NCBI RefSeq assembly: GCF_023242475.1
Contig: NZ_JALJFG010000015.1
Coordinates: 1 to 64,000, forward strand
DNA length: 64,000 nucleotides
Direction of reading: 5' to 3'
From: Pseudomonas sp. MWU15-20650
Lineage (GTDB): Bacteria; Pseudomonadota; Gammaproteobacteria; Pseudomonadales; Pseudomonadaceae
Translations under genes and position numbers: made by a program
In this document: positions 52,069 to 60,499 of the stretch, piece after piece
Numbering within the stretch: the first letter of the stretch is position 1
How the letters are laid out: each line of letters begins with the position of its first letter
Notes under the pieces: model-generated
What the model was told of the DNA's origin: nothing
The model's database searches: none
What the model saw: the letters and a program-made list of their open reading frames with translations, nothing else

Positions 52069-55044
52069 CTACCTTTCAAGCCGCACACGAAGCCTGCGAG
52101 CGCGCTCTCGAAAGGCCTTTTCACCACCCTCAAGGATTTCACACACTGCTTTTCGTATGGCCGCATTTTCTAACCCCCCTGACTGATAGTAGATGGGTGG
52201 AAGGCCGCCAGGTTGGTGGGGGCCGGCAGTCGCAATGATGATTTGATCTGCGTCGGTATTGATCACAAGGTTTGCGTTGTGCGTGACCATGATGACCTGG
52301 CGCTTGGATTTGGCGGCTATGAACAATGATACCAACTCGTCGAAGACAGACTTTGGGTCGAGATTTTCTTCAGGCTGGTCGATAATCAGGGGGCGGTCAT
52401 CAGAATCGTCCAGCGCTAGATATAGTAGGAGCAGGACAATCCCGCGCGTGCCAGGCGATAGCTTCTGAATGTCTACGCCGTCATAGGAAATCTCATATCG
52501 CACAGTCAGGTGGTCGGTGCTGAACAGCCAGTGAGCCATCTGTTTTGACCAAGCCCGATATTTCTCATGATCGCTGGCCGCATAAGGCGCGTGCTCCAAC
52601 AGTGACGGTTGATATCGAGCTAGGAATGCTGACATAGCTCCTTGGACTTCTGCTGCCGTGCCGGTCTCCCACACTGATTTTAACGATTGGGTGGCGGCTT
52701 GGGTCAGTGCACCGCGACCGTAGAAGGGGCCAGCTTTTCGTCGATCCAGTAGCAGCTCTTCAGCAGTTGCCCCCCAAGCATTCACGTCAGCAATTCGCCG
52801 GACGTCAAAGCTCAGTTTTTTGAGCGTGCCAGATGACGCACCAAGTCGGGCCATTAACGGAACGTAGAGATTCGCAAGTTCTCGCTGCTCGCTAATGATG
52901 GCATCAAAGACTCGACCGTAGGTGCTGTCGCGCTCAGCCTGAAGTAGTTTGCGACGCTCCAGGGCCCCTTGGGCATCGATCAATCTGGTTTGCAGTGTGG
53001 CCAAGGATGCGTTTTCGATGCCGATGCGCTTTGTCAGGGCAGCGTACTGGTCGCGGATCAGCTTGTCGGCGCTGAAGAGCGCCTCCAGACGGGTCATCTC
53101 AGCACTGATCAATGCGAGCGGAACATTCTCCAGCGGGACGTCCTGCCCAATCAGCTCCACTTGCGGGTCTGCATGCGTCACAGGTACACCCGAAAGCTTG
53201 GAGATGTGCTCATCTGCCCACACGAGATAGCCCTTCAGATTGGTGTCCACATCTCCATGGTATTCCAGTAGAAACTCAGCCCATTGGTTGGCATCAAGTC
53301 CAGCGTTGAAGTGCCTCGACTGCGATTGACGAAGCATTTCAGGCGCCTGGGTGTTACGCATGCTTTGCACTTCATCTTGAAGGGAAACGAAGGTGCGACG
53401 TTGGGCGCTAAATGACTGAATTTGAGTTCGTAGGTGCTGAGCGGCCAGGGCCAGTTGAGAGTGTCTTGCAACCTGCGCCTCGGTTCCTTTTACCACGAGC
53501 TTGGCAAGGTCAGCGTTGTAACCCGCTATCAACGTCTTCTTTTGTTCCACCTGAGTTGTCAGAGCGGGCACAAGGTGCTCTTTTTCATATTCTGAACCGA
53601 TGCGATTTGAGATATCTGAAATCGCAGCCGCCTCTCTCGCTCTGGCCTGTTGGAATCGGGCCGTTTGTTGCTCGCGAAACTCAGCGAAATTGACCGCGCC
53701 ATCTTGATCATCTTGCGTGTGCGATTCGAATATTACCCGCTCGATTTCTTCAATTAGGCCATCGGAAACGCCTTGGGCAGAGCAAAGCTCCTCCACGAAT
53801 TGTTGAGACAGATAACGAGCACGCGGGAAGGATAGGTGGCCATAGGCATCTCGCCCATCCAGGTATCTTTTACCTGTCGCGCCACCACCCCAAGTCAACG
53901 TGGTGGACGCATCGCCCAAAAGGCCTTTGGCACGAGTGAGGAACGAGGGGCTGATCCCGTTGCCGCCATCGGTGCCGATGTCCAAAACTGCGTCGCATCC
54001 AGCGGCAATGATGTCCGCGAGCGCAGTCTTGCCTGAACCCCGAGCTCCGATGATGGCCACCAGCCCTGGATTTAGAGGGATACTGGGCGTGGCTGCCCAA
54101 GAGGCATCCCCGATATTGAGGTGGGATATCACTTGCGAGGGCATGGCTGAGCTGGGCGGCTGATCGCCGATGTAGGCACGCCCGTCTGGATCGATGCATG
54201 CTTGACGTAACGCGTCGAATTCCAAGCCTCCTTTTATCCAAGAAAACCGATTCTCGACAGGCTGTCCGACCGATGCTTGGGAATGGGCGTCGCTGCCATG
54301 AAGGCAAGGCTTGCAGCCGTCGTACCGAGCATTCAGCTCTTCAATGGACACCGTTCGTTGGCCTAACCAGAATTCTCGCTGAGCGGCATTGCTTGAGAAG
54401 ATGATGTGCGCAAATTTCTCAATCTCCTGACGCACTGTGGTGTCGGCTGCCATCCTTAACCCCGATGTCCCGTCACCGGAGCCTCCCGCGACCGCGACTA
54501 GGATGTTTTCTCTGGCCCACTCACTCTCCTGCATCACTTCGCGTAATTGGGAAAAGTTGACTTTGAATTGGGTTGCTCCGGTCTGCAGCGCGACGCTGTC
54601 GTCAGTAATCGTGGCATCAGTTTTTCGGCCAAGCCGGATCAGTTCTTCACGCGTGCAATCGTATCGGTCTTTGTGTGCAGCAAATTGAAGTCGTTTAAGA
54701 AGCCTTTTGAGTTCGATCAAGTGGTCGGGATCTTCATTGCTGACCAGTAGATGGATGTTTACGTACCCTGACTTTGCTGCCACGTCGAGGCGCAGTTCAA
54801 TATTAGGGAAAAGCAGCTGAACGTTAGGTAGCCGGCCCGCCACCTTGTGTGCAAGCAGTTGCTCATATGCGTCGGTGACGTAGTAGTCGGTGACAGCGAT
54901 AGCCTCTATGGTTGGAGTCGACCTTTCGAGCCTAGCGAGATACTCTTCCCAAGGATCGCGCGCTCCATACTGATCATTCAGCACGGTACCAGGTGTATGG
55001 ATGTGCGGCTCCCATCGGTGCCATTGTGAGCCTCGACTATTCAT
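52069..55044 (-). CDS. TrlF/Ppl-type PHP-ATPase defence protein
   Basis: 991 residues. N-terminal PHP phosphoesterase domain: His14 and His16 in EPHIHTPG, then AIAVTDYY and, near 248, LHGSDAHSQ. An SMC/RecF-like ATPase follows: Walker A IIGARGSGKTALAD near 332-340, coiled coils about 450-750, and C-terminal Walker B RPLIIDQPEENLDPKSV near 880. This matches the single-gene defence system called ppl. GAGGA precedes the ATG with a 6-base spacer. The mechanism is presumably DNA or nucleotide cleavage gated by the ATPase. Confidence 0.87.
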   Translation of the reverse strand: MNSRGSQWHRWEPHIHTPGTVLNDQYGARDPWEEYLARLERSTPTIEAIAVTDYYVTDAYEQLLAHKVAGRLPNVQLLFPNIELRLDVAAKSGYVNIHLLVSNEDPDHLIELKRLLKRLQFAAHKDRYDCTREELIRLGRKTDATITDDSVALQTGATQFKVNFSQLREVMQESEWARENILVAVAGGSGDGTSGLRMAADTTVRQEIEKFAHIIFSSNAAQREFWLGQRTVSIEELNARYDGCKPCLHGSDAHSQASVGQPVENRFSWIKGGLEFDALRQACIDPDGRAYIGDQPPSSAMPSQVISHLNIGDASWAATPSIPLNPGLVAIIGARGSGKTALADIIAAGCDAVLDIGTDGGNGISPSFLTRAKGLLGDASTTLTWGGGATGKRYLDGRDAYGHLSFPRARYLSQQFVEELCSAQGVSDGLIEEIERVIFESHTQDDQDGAVNFAEFREQQTARFQQARAREAAAISDISNRIGSEYEKEHLVPALTTQVEQKKTLIAGYNADLAKLVVKGTEAQVARHSQLALAAQHLRTQIQSFSAQRRTFVSLQDEVQSMRNTQAPEMLRQSQSRHFNAGLDANQWAEFLLEYHGDVDTNLKGYLVWADEHISKLSGVPVTHADPQVELIGQDVPLENVPLALISAEMTRLEALFSADKLIRDQYAALTKRIGIENASLATLQTRLIDAQGALERRKLLQAERDSTYGRVFDAIISEQRELANLYVPLMARLGASSGTLKKLSFDVRRIADVNAWGATAEELLLDRRKAGPFYGRGALTQAATQSLKSVWETGTAAEVQGAMSAFLARYQPSLLEHAPYAASDHEKYRAWSKQMAHWLFSTDHLTVRYEISYDGVDIQKLSPGTRGIVLLLLYLALDDSDDRPLIIDQPEENLDPKSVFDELVSLFIAAKSKRQVIMVTHNANLVINTDADQIIIATAGPHQPGGLPPIYYQSGGLENAAIRKAVCEILEGGEKAFRERARRLRVRLER

Positions 55045-55435
55045 TGAGCATCCTCATGCTTATCCATCTCCATTTTGGGCTGGAATATCACGCAGAAACG
55101 CTACTCACCGCACCTTTTTGGCATGAGCCGGTTTGGGGAGCACATGCTGTTTTACCATCGTTGATCTTAGCTATTCAGGGCGTCTTCGCCACCGTTGGTG
55201 CACGACAAACTCATGGCTTCGGGTTAGCTGGGCGAGCTCTGAGATAAGCTCTCCGATATGTGAACGCGCAACCACTGGTTGCGTACGAAGAAGAGACCAA
55301 TCTGTCTGACACAGATCCTTCAAGAAAGGTGTGATGGGCACTACTATTGCCGAATTGGCGCTTAATTGACGTACATCATTGGCGCACATGGAAGTGCTCT
55401 ACTGCATGGGTGGAGCTATTACTAAGGAGCTGTTA
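55045..55435. other. Gene-free interval
   Basis: 391 bases between Ppl and the next gene. Short open frames occur on both strands, but none has both a start signal and protein-like composition. Nothing else seen. Confidence 0.5.
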
Positions 55436-56188
55436 ATGCTTTCCCTATTGAAAAAATATTGCACGTATTCGGCTTTTATTGTTGCAGCAGGTGTAGTTGG
55501 TTTTTTGAGCGATATAGGTGGCGCGCTGGAAAACGTCAAAAAGCTATTTGGGCAGGATGATCCCTTGATTCTGGTAACCGCCCGACTTTCTCCTTTGGCT
55601 AGAGATCCTAGAATTCGGAATGGGAGAGATGAAGCGTCACTCAGCTTAGAGGTCAGAAACTACGGCAAAGAAATGGTGATGCTGACTTCCGCTGACTTGG
55701 AAGTGGTGCATGCCAACGGAGCAAAGGTGGGTAAGGGAGGGATCTTTGGTAGGTGCGTACTGAAGGCGGTCGACAATGAAAATACTCCCCAGACAATCGC
55801 GCCCGGCAAATCGACTAGGCTGGCGATTAGCCGAACCGTCGACCTGCCTGGTGTGTCGAAATTCCTAAGTGATGAAAAGCTGCGGTCGGTATTCGTTCAC
55901 ACCATCGACGGTCAGCCCTATTCGATTGCCGAATCAATTTATGTGGATGAACTGAACCAGTTTTTCTCTGATACCTATGGTCGAGATGCAGCATTGAAGG
56001 TCACTCTGTATTCGACTCAATCCGGTGACAAACATGTTTTCATTCTTCCGCTGGCACGAGGCAAAGACTTGTTTGCGAAAGACGGAAGCTTGCAACACGA
56101 CTGGTTTATTGCAAACTGGAAAAACTGGGACAAACACCCTATTGCTCAAGCATCCGCCTGTGACGCTATCGTGAGTCATGATTGGTGA
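55436..56188 (+). CDS. Membrane-anchored protein of unknown function
   Basis: 250 residues from ATG 55436 with AAGGAG upstream. An N-terminal membrane segment (about 10-27, YSAFIVAAGVVGFLSDIGGA) and a long beta-rich domain (LSLEVRNYGKEMVMLTSADL, TIAPGKSTRLAISRTVDL). It resembles 57416-58327 in plan (short anchor, then beta domain). Not recognised. Confidence 0.6.
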   Translation: MLSLLKKYCTYSAFIVAAGVVGFLSDIGGALENVKKLFGQDDPLILVTARLSPLARDPRIRNGRDEASLSLEVRNYGKEMVMLTSADLEVVHANGAKVGKGGIFGRCVLKAVDNENTPQTIAPGKSTRLAISRTVDLPGVSKFLSDEKLRSVFVHTIDGQPYSIAESIYVDELNQFFSDTYGRDAALKVTLYSTQSGDKHVFILPLARGKDLFAKDGSLQHDWFIANWKNWDKHPIAQASACDAIVSHDW

Positions 56189-56592
56189 AGTATCCGTACC
56201 GCCGGAGAAGAGACAGTCCCTCACGACAGCCTACGTACCCGTGCTTCAACGCACGAGACTTTCATAACGTATTGGACTAGGGCCGTCTTTGTCTTAGGCC
56301 ATCACCCCCAGTTTTCTCTGCTCCGCAAACATGTAGGCATATTCGCAATCCTGGAATTGATCTCACCGATGAGTGCGGCAGTCGCCCTTGGAGGGCCACG
56401 CTGCTGGCTTTGCAGATTGAGATAACGCAAAATGGCCAGTAATTAGCCACGTTCGCATAGCACATAGCTTTCCCGCTGTAGGCTGTTTGAAATGAGCATG
56501 CCTGTCGTACGTGGAATGGCTTGCGCGGTGATGTTCACGTCTGCGGTTCCTCTGTCGACGATTTTGTGCGAATGAAAGGATGTATTTGGTAA
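56189..56592. other. Gap holding a short gene-end fragment
   Basis: 404 bases without an intact gene. On the minus strand near 56350-56290 there is a short frame ending CEYAYMFAEQRKLGVMA then stop, with no start, which looks like the 3' scrap of a lost gene. Confidence 0.35.
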
Positions 56593-57414
56593 ATGAAATG
56601 GATGTCAGCGTTACTGCTTTGCTTCATGTCGGCCTTTTGTTTGTCCTCTGTTTACGGCGCGAATCTGGTCTCAATTTTCGACCAAGAGCATGAAGTGTTC
56701 CACTGGCCACTTCCTCACGAGGGCGATGTCACCCTTCATCAATCAGGCGAATACCAGATTGTGGCGGTGTACATCCCAAACGGTGCCTCGACTCTCTCCG
56801 TTCATAAAATCGAGAAAAAGGGAACCGCAGAATCCCTTTACGCCCCGTTGGTTAAGAAGAACACCTTGGTGATCGCAAGTGGCGGTTTCTTTGGTTTCAA
56901 GTTAAACGGGAAAGAGCAGCCACTGGGCCTGGTTCGCTCCAATGGTAAGCGCCTGGTTAACCTGATTCCGTGGGATCACGGCGGTGTGCTGGTGTCTGAC
57001 CAGAACGGAAACGCGAAAGTCATACCAGCGTCAAACAGAAACCAAGCTGGTGCCTGGTCAGACGCCCTTCAGTCCAAACCCATCATCATCAACAGCGGCA
57101 AAGTCGACGTCGCCAAAAATCTGCGCGACGCAGAATTCAATCGAGTGGCGATTGGCTTCACCCGCGAGGGAGATATCCTTCTCGTGGGGACGTTTCAAAC
57201 CTTCGGGCAAGCTGCCACGTTGGTCGATTTTGCAGAGGTCTACAAAAAGATCGCTGAGGATCGTGGCCTGCATATTCACCGGGCGTTGGCTATGGACGGT
57301 GGGGCGGGTGCTCAAATCACTCTTCCAACGCTCAAACGCAGATTCGGCGATACCGGACGCTCATATTTCCCCAACGCGATGAGGATTGACTTAACGCTGG
57401 GTGGGATCAACTAG
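56593..57414 (+). CDS. Secreted phosphodiester glycosidase (NAGPA domain)
   Basis: 273 residues. Signal peptide MKWMSALLLCFMSAFCLSSVYG, then a NAGPA domain: VIASGGFFGFKL, QPLGLVRSNGKRLVNL, QSKPIIINSGKV, RVAIGFTREGD and LAMDGGAGAQITLP. Family members cut sugar-phosphodiester bonds (the human enzyme uncaps mannose-6-phosphate). In bacteria the target may be a wall or capsule polymer. The stop is 1 base before the next ATG, so the two genes form an operon. Confidence 0.82.
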   Translation: MKWMSALLLCFMSAFCLSSVYGANLVSIFDQEHEVFHWPLPHEGDVTLHQSGEYQIVAVYIPNGASTLSVHKIEKKGTAESLYAPLVKKNTLVIASGGFFGFKLNGKEQPLGLVRSNGKRLVNLIPWDHGGVLVSDQNGNAKVIPASNRNQAGAWSDALQSKPIIINSGKVDVAKNLRDAEFNRVAIGFTREGDILLVGTFQTFGQAATLVDFAEVYKKIAEDRGLHIHRALAMDGGAGAQITLPTLKRRFGDTGRSYFPNAMRIDLTLGGIN

Positions 57415-57415
57415 C

Positions 57416-58327
57416 ATGCAGTGGATAAAAAAGGCTTGGGCAGGCTTATCGAAGACTGCGAAGTGGCTTGTGTTGGGCGTACCAACCGCTACGGCAGCTA
57501 TAACGGCGGCTGTACCCGTAATCGAACAAACGTCGAGCCTATGGAAGAAGGCAGAGGCCCGAGTAGAGATCATCGCCCCGGAGTCCGTACATGTCGGGGA
57601 CGAGTTCCCCCTCGACGTGCGTGTAGATTCTGTAGGTTCGGCAAAATCTATACCTGCTGGCACTGTTGAAATTCGTACCGATCAGAAGTACATCAAATTC
57701 ACCCCATCACCGACGTTGGGTGTTCCTGCGATTGACGGCTCGACCCTGGTGCCTCTGACCACCAAGTTGAAGGCTCTCAAGGTGTCGGATGAGCCGGTGA
57801 GCCTCGTTGCTTACTATAGGTCTGGAGATATCGAGGCGACTTCGGCGATTCGGAAGATCATGATTATCCCAGCGGTGGTGATGAATTATCCCCACTTCAA
57901 TAAAAGCGACACGAACCGCGTGGATTTATCCGGTGAGTGGAACATCGACTTTGGCGGCCAATCAGGAACGATGGAAATTCGACAGGCAACCAACAGCAAG
58001 ATATCCGGAACGTTCCGCTTGCCTGGGTACAAATGGAGTGCCGGTAGTGTTGAGGGCTACAAGGATGGTTCGACTTTCCGAGTCGTGTTTGTACTCCCCA
58101 AATCCAAGCCTGAGCAGATGCTGCGGGTCGCTGGTGACTTCAGGCCAAATCCGCAAAATGCCTACATTGAGATTGTCGGCTGCGCGTACCATCTCAAGAA
58201 GTCGGGGAAGAGACACGCCAGCGTTGGTGGAGAGGGAGTGGATTGCACCAAACAAGTCTTCTTTGACCAGTGGGAAGTAGTGCAGGTGGCACATTTCAAC
58301 GCCAGCGCAAAATTTGTACCTGAGTGA
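57416..58327 (+). CDS. Membrane-anchored partner of the NAGPA protein
   Basis: 303 residues from ATG 57416, immediately after the NAGPA stop. An N-terminal anchor (about 16-38, AKWLVLGVPTATAAITAAVP) and then two beta domains: an Ig-like region (ARVEIIAPESVHVGDEFPLD) and a C-terminal lipocalin-like part (DLSGEWNIDFGGQSGTMEIR ... FRLPGYKWSAGSVEGY). Its anchor and plan resemble 55436-56188. Function unknown; it may hold substrate for the glycosidase. Confidence 0.65.
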   Translation: MQWIKKAWAGLSKTAKWLVLGVPTATAAITAAVPVIEQTSSLWKKAEARVEIIAPESVHVGDEFPLDVRVDSVGSAKSIPAGTVEIRTDQKYIKFTPSPTLGVPAIDGSTLVPLTTKLKALKVSDEPVSLVAYYRSGDIEATSAIRKIMIIPAVVMNYPHFNKSDTNRVDLSGEWNIDFGGQSGTMEIRQATNSKISGTFRLPGYKWSAGSVEGYKDGSTFRVVFVLPKSKPEQMLRVAGDFRPNPQNAYIEIVGCAYHLKKSGKRHASVGGEGVDCTKQVFFDQWEVVQVAHFNASAKFVPE

Positions 58328-58391
58328 GTAATCGCCAGCTAACCCCTAGGCCGCTTCATGACTCTGCAGCACCTAGGGTATGACCTTGATG

Positions 58392-58583
58392 CTACCTCTT
58401 AACCAGCTCTTTATACCGCTCTCGGGCCTCAAGGATCTGATCCCTGAGTTCCTCGGGGTCAATGCGCATGCCACCGCGAGGCGTTACCTGGAGCGATTTC
58501 AGACTGTTCGCAGCCTTGATGAATTCCCGTTCCTCTGCCTGAACCCACTCGGGCCGCTTGTCTTTCCAAAATAGCCAACCCAT
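58392..58583 (-). CDS. Small protein related to 62698-63078
   Basis: 63 residues from ATG 58583 (MGWLFWKDKRPEWVQAEERE). The block RGGMRIDPEELRDQILEARERYKELV aligns with RGRLSIDPEEARKPLLRFAQQYKK of the gene at 62698. An open frame continues to 58694, but that part lies in repeat C. It may itself be a truncated copy. Confidence 0.5.
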   Translation of the reverse strand: MGWLFWKDKRPEWVQAEEREFIKAANSLKSLQVTPRGGMRIDPEELRDQILEARERYKELVKR

Positions 58584-58672
58584 TTGCCCGGCCTCATCTT
58601 TGATCGGATGCTCACAGCAGTATGTGGGAGCGGTAGCCAATGTCCAAGCAAGAAGGTGAGTCGGCTCGCTCT

Positions 58673-58788
58673 GCAAGCGGAGTGCGCAGACCATGATGGT
58701 CGAAGAGCGTAAGGATGGAAGCCCGAAGGGCCGAAACCCAGCGTAGCGGGGCTCGGTTTACGACAGCCGCTCCCGAAGGGATACGCCC
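58673..58788 (+). repeat. Dispersed structured repeat, copy C
   Basis: Starts GCAAGCGGAGTGCGCAG, has a hairpin GACCATGATGGTC, the centre AAGCCCGAAGGGCCGAAACC, then GGCTCGGTTTACGACAGCC and the end TCCCGAAGGGATACGCCC. Confidence 0.75.
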
Positions 58789-58807
58789 GACCGCCTTGAT
58801 TAAAAGG

Positions 58808-59410
58808 TTACCGAACAGCTCGTTGATCAAATGACCGAGGCACTACTTCCTGCGCGCAAAGATCGTATGTCCTGCGCAATGCCACCTCGTCACCAGACGA
58901 CACCCTGACATGGGTAAAGATCGTCGACAGAAAGCGCTTCCTTTCGCCGTTGCCGAGCTCAGACCAAATCCTCGGCTGTCCTTGTGCATCAGGGATCGCC
59001 AGCCGGTCGAGGAGATACTCTTCCAGGCTGTGCAGACGTTGCTGACCATCGACCAGAATCTCGCTGTTCTCCGCCAATGCCCTGCCAGTGCTCGCCGGCT
59101 CGCTCCATTCGTTTGTAAGGTAGCTTCCCAAGTCTCCCCCTGACCAAACGGCGCTAATAAAACGAGCCTGCTGGCCTACGTTCCACTCCAATCCGCGCGC
59201 CCAAGTGGGTACGGGCATACCCATGACAAATCGTCCAGCCCATGGAAACCTATCGTGAGCGGAGGAGGAGCCAACCAGATACATTTCCCAGTGGCCTACC
59301 AGAACATCTATTGGGTAATGACTGACGGTTGTAGCCAGAACCCGCTGCGGCATCTGGATGCGTAATTCAGACGGTTCGTCGTCGGCATAGCGTTGAAAAA
59401 TAGAAGTCAT
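58808..59410 (-). CDS. Short DUF262 protein
   Basis: 200 residues with the DUF262 (ParB/sulfiredoxin-fold) signature ILVDGQQRLHSLEEYL near residue 117. In GmrSD-type restriction enzymes this domain hydrolyses nucleotide to drive cleavage by a second domain, which is absent here. Either a stand-alone family or half a system. ATG 59410 is used; GTG 59419 is possible. It follows 59426-59743 closely. Confidence 0.72.
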   Translation of the reverse strand: MTSIFQRYADDEPSELRIQMPQRVLATTVSHYPIDVLVGHWEMYLVGSSSAHDRFPWAGRFVMGMPVPTWARGLEWNVGQQARFISAVWSGGDLGSYLTNEWSEPASTGRALAENSEILVDGQQRLHSLEEYLLDRLAIPDAQGQPRIWSELGNGERKRFLSTIFTHVRVSSGDEVALRRTYDLCAQEVVPRSFDQRAVR

Positions 59411-59425
59411 GGTACTCACTGGTGG

Positions 59426-59743
59426 CTACAAATAGGTAGAGGTGCGGGAGCCTGCACGGGCGCATCGCCATGCGTCGACAGTCTCGATGATCAACACATC
59501 TCGTTCGATGGAAATGTCGATCTGGTCGCTGTCGATCAGCGCATGTGCGTAGCCCTCTACATAGGCTGCAGCTTTATCAAATGCAGAAAGGGTTTCTGAA
59601 GACTTGATGACGTTGATCAGACGTTGCCAGGCAGCGTGCTGACGGTTGCCTAGGATCGTCTTGGGGAACGAAATGGCGGCACTCAAGCGCTTTGCGTAGT
59701 CATCGGTAGGTGGGATCAAAGCGATTCGCTCGAAGGGATACAT
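59426..59743 (-). CDS. Hypothetical protein upstream of the DUF262 gene
   Basis: 105 residues (MYPFERIALIPPTDDYAKRL), soluble and helical (AAYVEGYAHALIDSDQIDIS). 15 bases before the DUF262 start on the same strand, probably one transcript. Not recognised. Confidence 0.55.
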   Translation of the reverse strand: MYPFERIALIPPTDDYAKRLSAAISFPKTILGNRQHAAWQRLINVIKSSETLSAFDKAAAYVEGYAHALIDSDQIDISIERDVLIIETVDAWRCARAGSRTSTYL

Positions 59744-59830
59744 ACCTATGACAAACGGTTGGTTTTGGAAAACCTTGAGCTGGTGCGGAAGATTTTGTCT
59801 GCAGTCCAGGTTGAAGGCTCATCGCAACCA

Positions 59831-59886
59831 GCAAGCTGAGCGCGCTGGCTTAAGGATGAAAGTCCGGCAGAGTTAAGACAACGGCG
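59831..59886 (+). repeat. Dispersed structured repeat, decayed copy E
   Basis: GCAAGCTGAGCGCGCTGGC and AAGGATGAAAGTCCGGCAG follow the first half of the consensus with several substitutions; the second half is lost. It touches the 3' end of the HAD pseudogene. Confidence 0.5.
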
Positions 59887-60484
59887 AGCATTGACGGGCC
59901 TGGCTCAAGACAGTCGGCGTTACTAGCGCATGTGCTCGGGCACCATCCCGATCACACCGCGCTAAGTTACCTACAATCCAAACTTCAGGTGCATCTGTTC
60001 TGGCAGTCCTTCCTGACCTAGGATCAAGCCTCTCCAGTAGGGCCCGGTAAATACGAGGATCGGGTTTGGGCAGCGCCGATCTCGAAGCTGAATACATGGG
60101 TATTCATGCTCGGGAAAAGCTGCTCCACCGCCGCGCCATAGGGCTTGGCAAGGTTGCTGCTGATACCGAAGCAACGCCACGCTCCTGGAGCATAGCGACC
60201 GCCTCAATTGCATCGGGATATGCCTCGATGGAGTTGAGCTCGGCCTGCAGAGCGCACTCCATCTCGACTCGCCGAGATTCTGAAAGCAGGATGCCGACGT
60301 GCTCGGCGAGCTCATTCAGCTCCAAGTTCAGCATCATGATGACGTGTGCATCACCAGGGTGAGGTCGCCGGCCTTGCTTCATGCCTTCCCGCAGCAATTG
60401 GCGGTATGGGGTTGTTCTTCGACCTATTCGCACAACCGTCCCGAACGCGGCAAAAATTGCCGTCTTGGTCACCGTCACTCCCAC
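59873..60484 (-). pseudogene. HAD-like hydrolase with two compensating frameshifts
   Basis: The first frame (FAAFGTVVRIGRRTTPYRQL ... AVAMLQERGVAS) and the last (PKPDPRIYRALLERLD ... EVWIVGNLARCDRDG) are in phase, but the piece between (SSNLAKPYGAAVEQLFPSMN then THVFSFEIGAA) is in another frame. One base is missing near 60165 and one extra C is present near 60070 (GCCCAAACCC). Motif I is degenerate (FAAFGT for DxFGT), so activity is doubtful even if repaired. Confidence 0.75.
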
Positions 60485-60499
60485 CCTGAACGTCTCGTC

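Noticed and set aside
56277..56465. Minus-strand frame of 62 codons with several Cys
   Set aside because: The better-looking protein fragment is in another frame at the same place and lacks a start; I list only a gene-end scrap.
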